Assembly: GCA_016716085.1 (NCBI GenBank)
Contig: JADJWY010000013.1
Location: 1 to 64,000 of the forward strand
Reading direction: 5' to 3'
From: Hahellaceae bacterium
Lineage (GTDB): Bacteria > Pseudomonadota > Gammaproteobacteria > Pseudomonadales > Oleiphilaceae
DNA length: 64,000 nt
Shown: positions 7,731-16,594 of the stretch, one piece after another
Layout: each line of letters begins with the position of its first letter
Position numbering within the stretch: position 1 is the stretch's first letter
Notes under the pieces: generated by a model
What the model saw: only the letters and a program-made list of their open reading frames with translations
The model's database searches: none
Told to the model about the DNA's origin: nothing
Program-made: the position numbers and the translations under genes

Positions 7731-9062
7731 TCACGCTTTAACCGGCTGCGGGAACTCCACCACGTTGCTGCTATCGGCAAACAGCTTACGCTCAAGGTAT
7801 TTACCCCAATCATTCCAAGCCTTGCGCTGTTCTTCAACATAGGCCGCATGTTGATAGGTCTGAATCAGCTTGTTCTGAGGCTGGTGGTTCAGCATCTTTT
7901 CGATAACGTGCGGGAGTACCTTCAATTTCTCGCCCCACAGCGTTGCGGCTGACCGTCTAAGGTCATGCACTGTAAACGGTTCAAGCTGCTCTAAAGGGGC
8001 TGTATAGCCTCTCTGGGTTTGTTCTTTGGACTTCTTTTGCCCTGTCAGGCGCAAGACAATCTGGGTCAAACTGTCGCGGTGTATCGGGCAATCTGCCTCT
8101 TTGCGTTCAGACTGGAAAACAAAGGTACGCCCCTTTGACCACGTTTCCATATCCCTGAGAACGGCTAGAGCCATATCAGACAGGTAGACGGTATGCCCTT
8201 CACCGTTCTTTGTGCGTTCAGGGGGTAGCGTCCATGTCCGTGTTCTTCTGTTCACTTCTGCCCACTTCATTTCTGCCACTTCGCCACGCCTTGCGCCTGT
8301 CAGTATCAACAGCTTGAGCGCATTTGCCTGAACAAATGAAACAGTGCAGCTTTTGTCGTCGTCAGTTTTGCTTGTGGCTTGGTGCAGGACACCCCATAGC
8401 AGGGTCAATTCATCAATGTTGAGATTACGTTTGCGGGGTTTGCTGGCGGTAGCGCCAAAGTCTTGAGGCTTGAGCAATCGTGCTGGATTGTCGCTCACAA
8501 GATGCCTAGCCAGTCCGTAGTCGAGGGCTTTGTTAATGGTCGTCAAGGCTTTGCGTGTTTCTTCCTTAATGCCTTTTCGTGACATGGCATCCAGCGCCGC
8601 GGATATGTGCGCCCTGCTTATCGTATCAGTCGCCAGATTGCCCAAATGCTTTTTAAGGTAAAGGTTCCAGCGCCATTCGTGCTTGGCAATGGCATTGGCA
8701 GACAGGGATTTATTCGCCTTGACGTTATCTAGCCAAGCTTCTGTTAATTGCTGCATAGACAGTACAGAAGCGTTCTTCTCGTACTCCGCACTTTTGACCA
8801 TTTGCGGGTCACGGCCTGCGGTCAATTCATCCCTATACTTCTCGGCCTCTTTTCGCGCCTCTTTCAGCGAAAGGTCAGGATAAACACCAAGGTTAATCTT
8901 GGTCTGCTTCTTATCGGATGGCCTGCGGTAGCGAAGTGTCCATATAGGTTTGCTGCCCTTTCTCAATCTAAGTGACAGCCCTTCACCATCAGCAAGGCTA
9001 GTATCTGCATCAAATCCGGCACTAATAGCACTGTTTATCCCTGCGGGTGATAACTTGCCCAT
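7731..9062 (-). CDS. P4-family site-specific tyrosine integrase
   Basis: A 443-residue protein with the N-terminal P4-type arm domain (residues 1-90, DGEGLSLRLRKGSKPIWTLR), a core-binding domain (about 100-200) and the catalytic domain. Catalytic residues are visible: Arg258 in LTGARRGE, His366 and Arg369 in HDLRR, His393 in MLNHQ, and the nucleophile probably Tyr403 in TYQHAAY. Length and order are normal for the family, so it should be active. The start lies 172 bases from attR and the gene reads into the element. Direct repeats of GGGGTCAC occupy the gap and are probably arm-binding sites. Confidence 0.93.
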   Translation of the reverse strand: MGKLSPAGINSAISAGFDADTSLADGEGLSLRLRKGSKPIWTLRYRRPSDKKQTKINLGVYPDLSLKEARKEAEKYRDELTAGRDPQMVKSAEYEKNASVLSMQQLTEAWLDNVKANKSLSANAIAKHEWRWNLYLKKHLGNLATDTISRAHISAALDAMSRKGIKEETRKALTTINKALDYGLARHLVSDNPARLLKPQDFGATASKPRKRNLNIDELTLLWGVLHQATSKTDDDKSCTVSFVQANALKLLILTGARRGEVAEMKWAEVNRRTRTWTLPPERTKNGEGHTVYLSDMALAVLRDMETWSKGRTFVFQSERKEADCPIHRDSLTQIVLRLTGQKKSKEQTQRGYTAPLEQLEPFTVHDLRRSAATLWGEKLKVLPHVIEKMLNHQPQNKLIQTYQHAAYVEEQRKAWNDWGKYLERKLFADSSNVVEFPQPVKA

Positions 9063-9082
9063 GTCTGGAGTCTCGCTTTTAT

Positions 9083-9102
9083 GGGGTCACAAATGGGGTC
9101 AC
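9083..9102 (+). promoter_or_regulatory. Putative integrase arm-type sites, right end
   Basis: GGGGTCAC occurs at 9083-9090 and 9095-9102, a direct repeat with a 12-base period just upstream of the integrase start. It matches the pair at 868-885 inside the other end. The position between integrase start and attR could also allow autorepression of int. Confidence 0.5.
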
Positions 9103-9234
9103 ATATTTTCTCTACACCCCAATTCCCAACAACTACCAGCAACTACCAGAAAACAGATAAAACCCTTTATTTTATTGGCATTATGAATGCCTTAAGCTAC
9201 CTTAAACACACCTCAAAAAACTTGTACTCTTGCG

Positions 9235-9280
9235 CCTCCTAAGGGGAAGGTCGTGCGTTCAAATCGCGCCGGGGGCACCA
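9235..9280 (+). repeat. attR: 46-base partial copy of tRNA-Arg
   Basis: Identical to 751-796, containing half the anticodon stem, the T-arm, acceptor 3' strand and CCA, but no 5' half. It cannot make a tRNA. It marks the right boundary of the island, and what follows is chromosomal. Confidence 0.92.
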
Positions 9281-9439
9281 TGTCTTTTCTTAATGCCGTT
9301 CACTTGGCACATCTGCGTCCATCACGTACATCTAGCCCCTCCCTGGATAGCTACAATAACAGCGAACATCTAATAATTTTCAAGGAAGAAGCTACCTGCT
9401 CAGATAGCGTCTTTACCCTACTTCTGCGGTTAAAATAGC

Positions 9440-10246
9440 ATGCTAAAAACACAACTTACCCGGCTCGGACTCCCACGTTTCATCGATCAATTTGCCCAGT
9501 ATTATTTCCAGACGGACTTTCTTCACGAAGAGCGCCTTCCAGGTGGCGAAAACGGCCCTCCTGTCCTCATGGTCATGAACCACACCGCATTTTTCGCACT
9601 TGAAGTTTACTTGCTCGGTAGTCGCCTGCTCAGCAGACACCCGGATTTTGATTTTCGCACCTTGGTCTGGTCCGGTTTCACCCGCGGCCCTGCAGGTGCC
9701 TGGTTTCGTCAACTTGGTTGCGATACGGTCTCAGTTTCCAGAGGGCGCGAACTGCTCTCTGATGGCAAAAGCGTCCTGATCATGCCTGAAGGGGTCGGCG
9801 CAACAGACGTACGCCACCGGATAAACCATTTTCATACCGGCTACCTTCACATGGCCAAAGAAATGGATGTTCAGATTCTGCCGATTGGCTTTTCTGGCGT
9901 GAACGAATCAATTCCCTGGCTCGTATTCAAAAACCGTTTCCTCATCGACAAAGTGATGAAACCGGTTGACCCTAAATTCGACTTCGTCCTGCTTCCCAAG
10001 TTGCCGGTTCCGCGTCCCACCAAGGTCGTCTTCAGCATTGGTGAACCGATTCAACTGGCCAAAGGCAGTCTGGATACGCCTGCGAAGGTTCAGCGTGTTA
10101 ACCGAAATATCAAAGCCACTGTCAGTCGCCTGATGGATGAGGCAGAGCTCTATCGCTCGCAAAAAATCAACAAATCCCTGATCAATAGAAACTTACATCG
10201 CCTGTTCGCAGGAAAAATCTCAGACTTCACGACCAAGGACGAATAA
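9440..10246 (+). CDS. PlsC-like acyltransferase (lysophospholipid acyltransferase family)
   Basis: A 268-residue protein. It has the family's blocks: NHTAFFALEVY at about residues 47-57 (motif I), GCDTVSVSRGR at about 93-103, and MPEGVGATDVR at about 115-125 (the PEG motif). Such enzymes transfer an acyl chain to lysophospholipid or a similar acceptor at the inner membrane. In motif I the Asp expected five residues after the His is absent (H-T-A-F-F-A), so the usual H-x4-D dyad is broken and activity or chemistry may differ. No ribosome-binding site is obvious before the ATG. It is the first chromosomal gene right of the island and ends just before the interrupted SOS operator. Confidence 0.7.
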   Translation: MLKTQLTRLGLPRFIDQFAQYYFQTDFLHEERLPGGENGPPVLMVMNHTAFFALEVYLLGSRLLSRHPDFDFRTLVWSGFTRGPAGAWFRQLGCDTVSVSRGRELLSDGKSVLIMPEGVGATDVRHRINHFHTGYLHMAKEMDVQILPIGFSGVNESIPWLVFKNRFLIDKVMKPVDPKFDFVLLPKLPVPRPTKVVFSIGEPIQLAKGSLDTPAKVQRVNRNIKATVSRLMDEAELYRSQKINKSLINRNLHRLFAGKISDFTTKDE

Positions 10247-10280
10247 GCCCTGACAATTTTACACTTGCAGTTATAAAATC

Positions 10281-10302
10281 CCGAATTATACTGTTCATCC
10301 AT
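10281..10302. promoter_or_regulatory. Left part of a LexA (SOS) box split by the insertion sequence
   Basis: TACTGT (10289-10294) plus the spacer TCATCCAT (10295-10302) is the left half of an SOS box. The other half, TCATCCAT-ACAGTA, is at 11378-11391. Joined across the insertion with one spacer copy they give TACTGTTCATCCATACAGTA, a perfect CTGT-N8-ACAG match. The arm CCGAATTATACTG (10281-10293) is the exact reverse complement of 11387-11399. Confidence 0.85.
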
Positions 10303-11377
10303 AAGGGGTATCCTGTTAGCTCCACACAGTTTACTATTTCTGGATGGATAACCAGATACTAATGCCTAAAGGTGGGGATGACTACCCCGCCAACTGGAAC
10401 CAGTTTTCAGAATGGTTCCACACCGAAAAATCCCTGCCTCGCCTACGGAGAGGCTGCGTTGGCCTCAGGGCTACGTTTGCCCAAGATGCAAAATCAGTCT
10501 GATCCCTACCGGTCTAGCCGCGGCCGTTTGATATGCCCAGCATGTCGTTTCCAGTCAACCACCACTGCCGGAACCATTTTTGACAAAACCCAGGACGCCT
10601 CTGCGTGTGGTTTGCGGGTGCACAGTACGTTACCAATCAAGCACGGTGCTAATGCTCTGGGGCTTCAAAGAGTGTTAGGCTTGGTAGTTATCAGACTGCT
10701 CGGACAATGCTGCATAGGTTTCGCCAAGCGATGGTGCGGCCAGTCGAGAACGCCTCCACGGATTGGTCGAAGTTGATGAAACCTATCTCTCGATCACAGA
10801 TCGCTATGCTCCTCCGCCACGAAGAAGAAAAAAAAGCTCTACTAACAAAACGTTGGTTGCTATCGCCATCGAAATGTTGGAGCCAAGAGGTTTGGTCGTG
10901 TTCGCCTACAACGCATTGCCGATGACTCGGCAATCTGTGTTGTGCCTTTCGTTCAAGATAGTATCGAGCTTTGGTTCTATTGTACGCACCGATGGTTCTG
11001 CAGCTTACCGGTCAATCAAGGAGCTGGGCTATGAACATCAACGCACGGTCATGTTGGGGCCGATCAGCTAGCACATGTTTCAATGGCAGGAGTACATCGT
11101 GTAGCCGCTTTGCTGCAGCGCTGGATACTAGGTACTCATCACGGTGCCGTCCAGCCATCACATCTAGATGCCTATCTGGATGAGTTTGTCTTTCGCTTCA
11201 ACCGGCGAAGTTCTAACTTCCGGGGATTACTGTTTTACCGGTTGATGCAACAGTCAGTGCACGCAGCCATATCCCTACCGAGATATCGTCAAGACCTCGA
11301 CACACGCCTAAAGCTGACATAACATACTGGATATGTATCCAGTTATGCGCCTTTGTGGTGCTAACAGGATACCCCTT
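10303..11377. mobile_element. IS1595-family insertion sequence with 8-bp target duplication
   Basis: A 1075-bp element with ends AAGGGGTATCCTGTTAGC and its complement GCTAACAGGATACCCCTT. The inverted repeats continue imperfectly for about 25 bp. The flanking 8 bases TCATCCAT (10295-10302 and 11378-11385) are a direct repeat, the size made by IS1595-family elements. The encoded transposase is broken, so the insertion is probably fixed. It sits exactly on the spacer of the LexA box of the imuA-imuB-dnaE2 cassette. Confidence 0.88.
10362..11322 (+). pseudogene. IS1595-family transposase, frameshifted
   Basis: The parts are recognisable in several frames. The N-terminus MPKGGDDYPANWNQFSEWFH starts at 10362 and resembles the family's FEEWF helix. 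A block with VEVDETYLSI (about 10763) holds the first Asp of the DDE-type core. RTDGSAAYRSIKELGYEHQR (about 10987) holds the second, and LDAYLDEFVFRFNRRSS (about 11160) is the family's C-terminal signature. At least three frame changes and in-frame stops separate them, so no active transposase is made. Confidence 0.85.
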
Positions 11378-11399
11378 TCATCCATACAGTATAATTCGG
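11378..11399 (+). promoter_or_regulatory. Right half of the SOS box and -10 of the imuA promoter
   Basis: TCATCCAT (11378-11385) is the duplicated spacer, followed by ACAGTA (11386-11391), the right LexA half-site. TATAAT at 11390-11395 overlaps the half-site and is a perfect -10 about 15 bases upstream of the imuA ATG. On the left the half-site is now CCTT from the insertion-sequence end in place of CTGT. Any -35 must also come from that end (around 11367-11372, GGATAC, a poor match). Confidence 0.75.
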
Positions 11400-11409
11400 A
11401 GCGCGACTC

Positions 11410-12072
11410 ATGCTGCAAGAATTACTTAATACCGGAAAAATCTGGCGCGCCTCCGGCACGGACTCGCAGCAGGCGTCTGAATATCCATCCGGATTCACAC
11501 AACTGGATGAACGCCTGCAGACAAACGGCTGGCCCACTGGTGGCGTCATTGAAATCCTGCATGAGCAGCACGGCATCGGTGAACTCAACCTGCTGATGCC
11601 CTTGATTGCCAAACTTAGCCAGGATGAGCACTATTGTGCCTGGATAGCACCACCCTATCGCATTCAGGCCCTAGCACTTCTACAACACCACATCAGCCTG
11701 CCCCAGCAGCTCATCATCGAACCTGAGACACATAAAGACCTGCTTTGGTCGCTGGAGGAGTGTATCCGCAGCCAGGCAGTCAAACTGATCCTGGCATGGG
11801 CAAACACATTGCGAGGTGAACAGGTACGCCGTCTTCAGTTGCTCGCCAGTGAACATCAGGTCTGCTGCTTTCTGTTTCTGGCGCAAGGCAGTGAAAACAC
11901 ACCCTGTGCCCTGCGCCTACACCTCAGTCCGACAGATCATGAGACATTACAGATCGCGATTCTCAGACAAAAATCGGGAATGGCAGGTGCTTCGTCATTT
12001 CCAGTTGCGCACCGACAGGTCTCTCATTTCACCTACTGCCATGAGCCTCATGCTGCTGATACAAACGAGTGA
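11410..12072 (+). CDS. imuA: ImuA, RecA/SulA-like subunit of the SOS mutasome
   Basis: A 220-residue protein. Residues of about 27-52 (SGFTQLDERLQTNGWPTGGV) have the pattern at the start of RecA-like cores, with no intact Walker A (the GxxxxGK loop is replaced by WPTGGVIEILHEQ). This is usual for ImuA, a RecA-like protein that supports ImuB and DnaE2 in translesion synthesis. The ATG lies 10 bases after the right end of the palindromic operator. It is the first gene of imuA-imuB-dnaE2; imuB follows after a 9-base gap. The identification rests largely on this gene order. Confidence 0.85.
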   Translation: MLQELLNTGKIWRASGTDSQQASEYPSGFTQLDERLQTNGWPTGGVIEILHEQHGIGELNLLMPLIAKLSQDEHYCAWIAPPYRIQALALLQHHISLPQQLIIEPETHKDLLWSLEECIRSQAVKLILAWANTLRGEQVRRLQLLASEHQVCCFLFLAQGSENTPCALRLHLSPTDHETLQIAILRQKSGMAGASSFPVAHRQVSHFTYCHEPHAADTNE

Positions 12073-12081
12073 GGCAAATCG

Positions 12082-13482
12082 ATGAAGTGGTTGTACGTCT
12101 ATTTTCCCCAGCTCTATCTGGACGCTTATTATCATGACACACCATCCGGACAAGCCCTCGCGCTAAAAAAAGAGCATAGCCACAGGATTCTGGACTGTAA
12201 TCAGACTGCCAAGGATCAAGGAGTTTCACCGGGTATGTTACTGAATACAGCATTTTGTCTCTGCCCGCTTTTAAAAATAGACATCTGGCAACCCCATCAG
12301 GCTTACCAGGCGATCACGCGGCTGGCGCGGGAAACCGCACAACTATCGTCATGGATTGCTCTTGACGGAGAAGATGGCCTTTACATCGAAATCGCAAGCA
12401 TGCGTGAATACTTTGGTTCTTACGCCGCCATCCGCAATAAACTACAGAGGCTCTTTAGTGACCGCTACCACTATCAAATTGCTGCTGCACCCACGCCCAA
12501 ATGTGCCCGCCTCTTGAGCCGTAGCGGCAACGCACGTGGACTGAGTCAGGCACGCATGCTGGAAAACCTTCGAAAACTCCCTCTCCACAGCCTTCCGCAC
12601 GATGAGCGAACCCAAAACCGTCTGGACAAGCTAGGGCTGGCGACCTTGGGTGATTTGATGCAACTCCCGACGCACGACATTGCCTATCGCATCAACCCTC
12701 AGCTTGCCCAGGAGCTTGCACAAGTGACCGGCAGTGAACATTGGGAACCTCATCCCATCGAGTTTCCTGAAGACTTCACATGGTCGACCGATTTGGAGCA
12801 GGAGTTTGACTCACTCCTTCCCCTGCGTTTTCCTATAACGCATGGTCTGAAAAAATTTTGTGCTTTCATGCAGGCACGCTGCTGCACCAGTCAAAACCTG
12901 ACGCTATCCCTACTAGCCAATGGAAAACGCTGCGGAGCAATTCAGTTGTCACTTGCGGTCCCAGACAGCCGATTGGAATCCTGGGTTTACCGCCTTAATG
13001 CCAGCATCGAGCAAATCCAACTCGAACGCCCGATCACCGGATTTCACCTGAAAGCAACAGACTTTATTCCCCTTCCTCGACGGTCTGCCGAGCTTTTTAA
13101 GAATACTGGAAAAGATGAGGACTCTAAAAGTTTACTGATTAATCGATTAGCGGCACGCCTTGGTATTGAACACTTCCACTTTATTAATCTGAGCGATGAT
13201 ATACGCCCAGAGCGCCAGACAATTTATTGCAGTCAGTCACCAGAGCACGCGCCAGAACCCGACCCTTTTAGCCTCCGACCGCTCTGGCTGCTCCGCTCAG
13301 CACTTCCGATTGACATTGCACACTATACGCTGATACGCGGCCCTGTACGTTTGTCTGCAGGCTGGATAGATAACGGAAAAATAAACCGGGATTATTACAT
13401 TGCCAAAAGTGCTCACCAAGCACTTCACTGGATCTATCTGACGCCGGAAAGACGGTGGATGTGGCACGGGATCTTCGCCTGA
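12082..13482 (+). CDS. imuB: ImuB, Y-family polymerase-like mutasome subunit
   Basis: A 466-residue protein starting MKWLYVYFPQLYLDAYYHDT, the beginning of a Y-family polymerase fold. The family's catalytic Asp-Glu pair is missing here: the N-terminal motif reads YVYFPQ and not a DxD type, which is normal for ImuB. ImuB does not polymerise; it links ImuA and DnaE2 to the sliding clamp. Residues of about 180-210 (RTQNRLDKLGLATLGDLMQL) correspond to the helix-hairpin-helix region. A GAGG ribosome-binding site lies 8 bases before the ATG. Complete and of normal length. Confidence 0.9.
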   Translation: MKWLYVYFPQLYLDAYYHDTPSGQALALKKEHSHRILDCNQTAKDQGVSPGMLLNTAFCLCPLLKIDIWQPHQAYQAITRLARETAQLSSWIALDGEDGLYIEIASMREYFGSYAAIRNKLQRLFSDRYHYQIAAAPTPKCARLLSRSGNARGLSQARMLENLRKLPLHSLPHDERTQNRLDKLGLATLGDLMQLPTHDIAYRINPQLAQELAQVTGSEHWEPHPIEFPEDFTWSTDLEQEFDSLLPLRFPITHGLKKFCAFMQARCCTSQNLTLSLLANGKRCGAIQLSLAVPDSRLESWVYRLNASIEQIQLERPITGFHLKATDFIPLPRRSAELFKNTGKDEDSKSLLINRLAARLGIEHFHFINLSDDIRPERQTIYCSQSPEHAPEPDPFSLRPLWLLRSALPIDIAHYTLIRGPVRLSAGWIDNGKINRDYYIAKSAHQALHWIYLTPERRWMWHGIFA

Positions 13483-13495
13483 CACGAGGCTTGAT

Positions 13496-16400
13496 GTGGA
13501 CACATTTGCAGAACTCAACTGTCTGAGTAACTTCAGCTTTCTCAAAGGAGCCTCACACCCGGAAGAGCTCGTCCAGCAAGCCGTTGCCTTAGGCTATACC
13601 GCCCTGGCCATTACCGACGAATGCTCTGTTGCAGGCGTCGTGAAAGCCTGGCAGGAAGCACGTAAATACCCGCACTTTCAACTCATCATTGGAAGTGAGT
13701 TTCATTATCGTAAAGAGCGTTTTGTTGTGATCGCACCCCATCGAGAGGCTTATTCTGAGTTGTGCCAGTTGATCACTCACTGTCGACGTCAGGCTTCTAA
13801 AGGCGATTACGTTTTTACACCGGATGACCTGATACATTTATGTCCCAGCGCGTTTCTGCTTTGGGCGCCATCAATCTTATCACCATCCACCGAGACTGAC
13901 TGGCACACGAACCTGATCACCGCTTTTCAATCTCGACTTTGGCTGCAACTGGTACTCACGCTGGAAGAAAGCGACATCAGTCAGCGTACGCATATAGGAA
14001 ACCTATCATTGCAGTGGAGCATCCCCATTATCGCCAGTAGTCGGGCACTCATGCACTGCGCCACGCGAAAGATGCTACAGGACTGTCTTTCTGCTATTTA
14101 CAACAACCAGTCAGTACACTCGATCAAAGCTCGATTAGCCCCCAACGCAGAAAACCATCTTCGCCGTATATCGCGCCTTAAAAAGATTTATTCTGCATCA
14201 GAAATTGCCAACACCGTTCAGCTCGCACAACGCTGCACCTTCACACTGAATGAAATTGCCTATCAGTACCCCAAAGAAGTCGTTCCAGCGGGGCGATCTG
14301 CAAGCGAATACCTTCGAGAGCTAAGTTATCAAGGCGCCTGCGAGCGTTATCGCTGTCGGGCATCAGAAGAGCTCCCAGAAAAAATCAGGGCCCTGTTAGA
14401 GAAAGAGCTCAGCATTATTGCGGAGCTCGCTTATGAGTCTTATTTCCTAACCCTATACGACATAGTCAGCTTTGCCCGCAGCCAAAACATACTCTGCCAA
14501 GGGCGAGGTTCTGCAGCCAACTCTGCCGTTTGTTATTGCCTGGGTATTACGGCCGTCGATCCTATGCGGGCCAGCTTACTCTTCGAACGCTTTATATCGA
14601 AACGCCGCAACGAGCCACCTGACATCGACGTCGATTTTGAAAATGACCGACGCGAAGAAGTCATTCAATATATCTATGAAAAATATGGCAGGGATCGCTG
14701 TGCGATCGCAGCAACGGTGATCACCTATCGCCCTAAAAGTGCGATCAGGGACCTGGGGAAAGCACTCGGCGTGGAACTCACCCAATTGGAAAACGTGATT
14801 GCCAACTATGGCTGGCGCTACCGGAGCAAAAATTGGATTGATGACGTTATCACGCCAGCAATCTCAAAAGATAGCCATGTTCTCCAGTGCTTCAAAAAGC
14901 TGCTACCCCAACTTCTTGGATTTCCCAGACACCTATCACAGCATGTAGGCGGCTTCGTCATTACCGAGCAAATGCTGACATCACTGGTACCCATTGAAAA
15001 TGCCAGGATGCCCAATCGGACCCTTATCCAGTGGGACAAAAAGGATCTTGAAGCACTGGGACTCATGAAAGTAGACCTACTCGCTCTCGGCATGCTGTCC
15101 GCTTTGCAAAAAACACTGTCCTATATCAGCCAACGAAAGGGAGAAACATTCGAGATCAACGATATTCCCGATACAGATGACCCTGCGGTATATGCCATGC
15201 TGCAAAAAGCCGACTCAGTCGGCCTTTTCCAGGTGGAATCACGGGCACAGATGAATATGCTTCCTCGCCTCAAACCCGAAAAATACTATGACCTGGTCGT
15301 TCAGGTCGCCATCGTAAGACCTGGCCCAATACACGGTGACATGGTTCATCCTTATTTGAAGCGCAAAAATGGAATTGAACCTGCGGATGTACCCTTGCCA
15401 GAGTTGGAGCCTGTCCTGGGACGCACGTATGGTGTTCCTATTTTTCAGGAGCAGGTCATCGCAATGGCTATGGTAGCCGCCCAATTTTCTGCAGATGAAG
15501 CAGAAGAATTACGTCGATCCATGGCCAGCTGGAAACAACAAGGGCATATGAATCAGCTTCGTCAAAAGATGAGTCAGAATTTGATGCTTAAAGGAGTCAG
15601 TACGGAATATGTAGAACGAATCTGCAGGCAAATCGAGGGGTTTGGCGAATATGGATTTCCAGAGTCCCATGCAGCCAGCTTTGCATTGATCGCGTATGCG
15701 TCAGCCTGGCTAAAGCATTATTACCCTGCGGAATTCTGTTGTGGCCTACTCAACAGTCAACCGATGGGGTTTTATCAACCCTGGCAACTGCTGCAGGATA
15801 TTCAAAATCATGCCGTTGAAATATTACCCATCGATATCAACGCGAGTGCGTGGGATCATCGGGTCATCTATGGTTCAAATGATAATCGCCCCAAAATACG
15901 ATTAGGTTTTCGGCTCGTTAAAGGTCTTAAAGAAAGCACTATAAACACCCTCTTTGCGCACCGACCCACAGAGGGCTTCCCATCCTACGAGGCGGTCATG
16001 TCCACCCCCAATGTCTGTCGGGATACACTCGAGAAACTAGCCTCTGCGAACGCATTTACCTCATTCGGAGAGCATCGCTATCAACAGCGATGGCGTGCAT
16101 CAAGCTGCTACTTTTATAACCATCTTTATGTGGGGAACACACCTAATAACACTACTCTAAGAGCCCCGGATCGCATAGAGGAAATCCAACTGTCTTATGC
16201 AAGCACCCAGATTGTACTCAATGATCACCCTGTCGCTTACCTGAGGGATCATGGCTTGTTACAGGGCTGCGTTAGCGCAGACGAACTTACCCAACTGGCG
16301 CATGATAGCGAAATCTATGTAGCAGGGCTGGTGATCAACAGACAACGCCCCAAAACGTCTGCAGGCGTCACGTTTGTCACCCTAGAAGATGAGACGGGAT

Positions 16401-16594
16401 CAATTAATCTGGTCATTTGGTTGCAGACTGCGATAAGGCAAATGGAGACACTGGTCAAAGCACGCTTTTTAAAAGTATATGGGCGTATAGATAAAGATCC
16501 AGCCTCTCAGATAACGCATATCATTGCTTACCGGCTTTTCGACATATCCCACATCATCGATAAGCTTGCACCGCAATCCAGAGACTTTCATTAG
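13496..16594 (+). CDS. dnaE2: DnaE2 (ImuC), error-prone DNA polymerase III alpha-type
   Basis: A 1032-residue protein, normal for DnaE2. The N-terminal PHP domain starts FAELNCLSNFSFLKGASHPE. The catalytic palm has GRGSAANSAVCYCLGIT at about 338-354 and PPDIDVDFENDRREE at about 373-387, with the metal-binding Asp residues. The C-terminal OB-fold begins about residue 940 (YVAGLVINRQRPKTSAGVTF). I use the GTG at 13496 (GAGG nine bases upstream). The ATG at 13494 is in another frame. DnaE2 carries out translesion synthesis with ImuB. The gene is intact, so the mutasome itself is preserved although its operator is not. Confidence 0.95.
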   Translation: MDTFAELNCLSNFSFLKGASHPEELVQQAVALGYTALAITDECSVAGVVKAWQEARKYPHFQLIIGSEFHYRKERFVVIAPHREAYSELCQLITHCRRQASKGDYVFTPDDLIHLCPSAFLLWAPSILSPSTETDWHTNLITAFQSRLWLQLVLTLEESDISQRTHIGNLSLQWSIPIIASSRALMHCATRKMLQDCLSAIYNNQSVHSIKARLAPNAENHLRRISRLKKIYSASEIANTVQLAQRCTFTLNEIAYQYPKEVVPAGRSASEYLRELSYQGACERYRCRASEELPEKIRALLEKELSIIAELAYESYFLTLYDIVSFARSQNILCQGRGSAANSAVCYCLGITAVDPMRASLLFERFISKRRNEPPDIDVDFENDRREEVIQYIYEKYGRDRCAIAATVITYRPKSAIRDLGKALGVELTQLENVIANYGWRYRSKNWIDDVITPAISKDSHVLQCFKKLLPQLLGFPRHLSQHVGGFVITEQMLTSLVPIENARMPNRTLIQWDKKDLEALGLMKVDLLALGMLSALQKTLSYISQRKGETFEINDIPDTDDPAVYAMLQKADSVGLFQVESRAQMNMLPRLKPEKYYDLVVQVAIVRPGPIHGDMVHPYLKRKNGIEPADVPLPELEPVLGRTYGVPIFQEQVIAMAMVAAQFSADEAEELRRSMASWKQQGHMNQLRQKMSQNLMLKGVSTEYVERICRQIEGFGEYGFPESHAASFALIAYASAWLKHYYPAEFCCGLLNSQPMGFYQPWQLLQDIQNHAVEILPIDINASAWDHRVIYGSNDNRPKIRLGFRLVKGLKESTINTLFAHRPTEGFPSYEAVMSTPNVCRDTLEKLASANAFTSFGEHRYQQRWRASSCYFYNHLYVGNTPNNTTLRAPDRIEEIQLSYASTQIVLNDHPVAYLRDHGLLQGCVSADELTQLAHDSEIYVAGLVINRQRPKTSAGVTFVTLEDETGSINLVIWLQTAIRQMETLVKARFLKVYGRIDKDPASQITHIIAYRLFDISHIIDKLAPQSRDFH

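Larger units (their letters stand above)
751..9280. mobile_element. P4-like integrated island in tRNA-Arg(CCT)
   Basis: An 8.5-kb element bounded by the 46-bp direct repeats. It holds a P4-type integrase, a Toprim primase, a DUF927 helicase-like gene, an excisionase-like regulator, a winged-helix protein and cargo. No capsid, terminase or tail genes are present, so it fits a satellite or P4-like plasmid-phage and not a full prophage. The integrase lies at the end carrying the partial att copy and not beside the intact tRNA. Nearly all genes are on the minus strand; only the ribbon-helix-helix-like gene at 1017-1286 is on the plus strand. Confidence 0.9.

Noticed and set aside
9253..9438. Open frame of 61 codons starting inside attR
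   Set aside because: It begins in the tRNA remnant and has no ribosome-binding site or similarity; chance frame.
10293..11387. A 10-bp target duplication (TTCATCCATA) for the IS1595-type element
   Set aside because: Shifting the ends by one base gives an 8-bp duplication with ends AAGGGG/CCCCTT, which fits the family. The longer match comes from ends complementary to the target.
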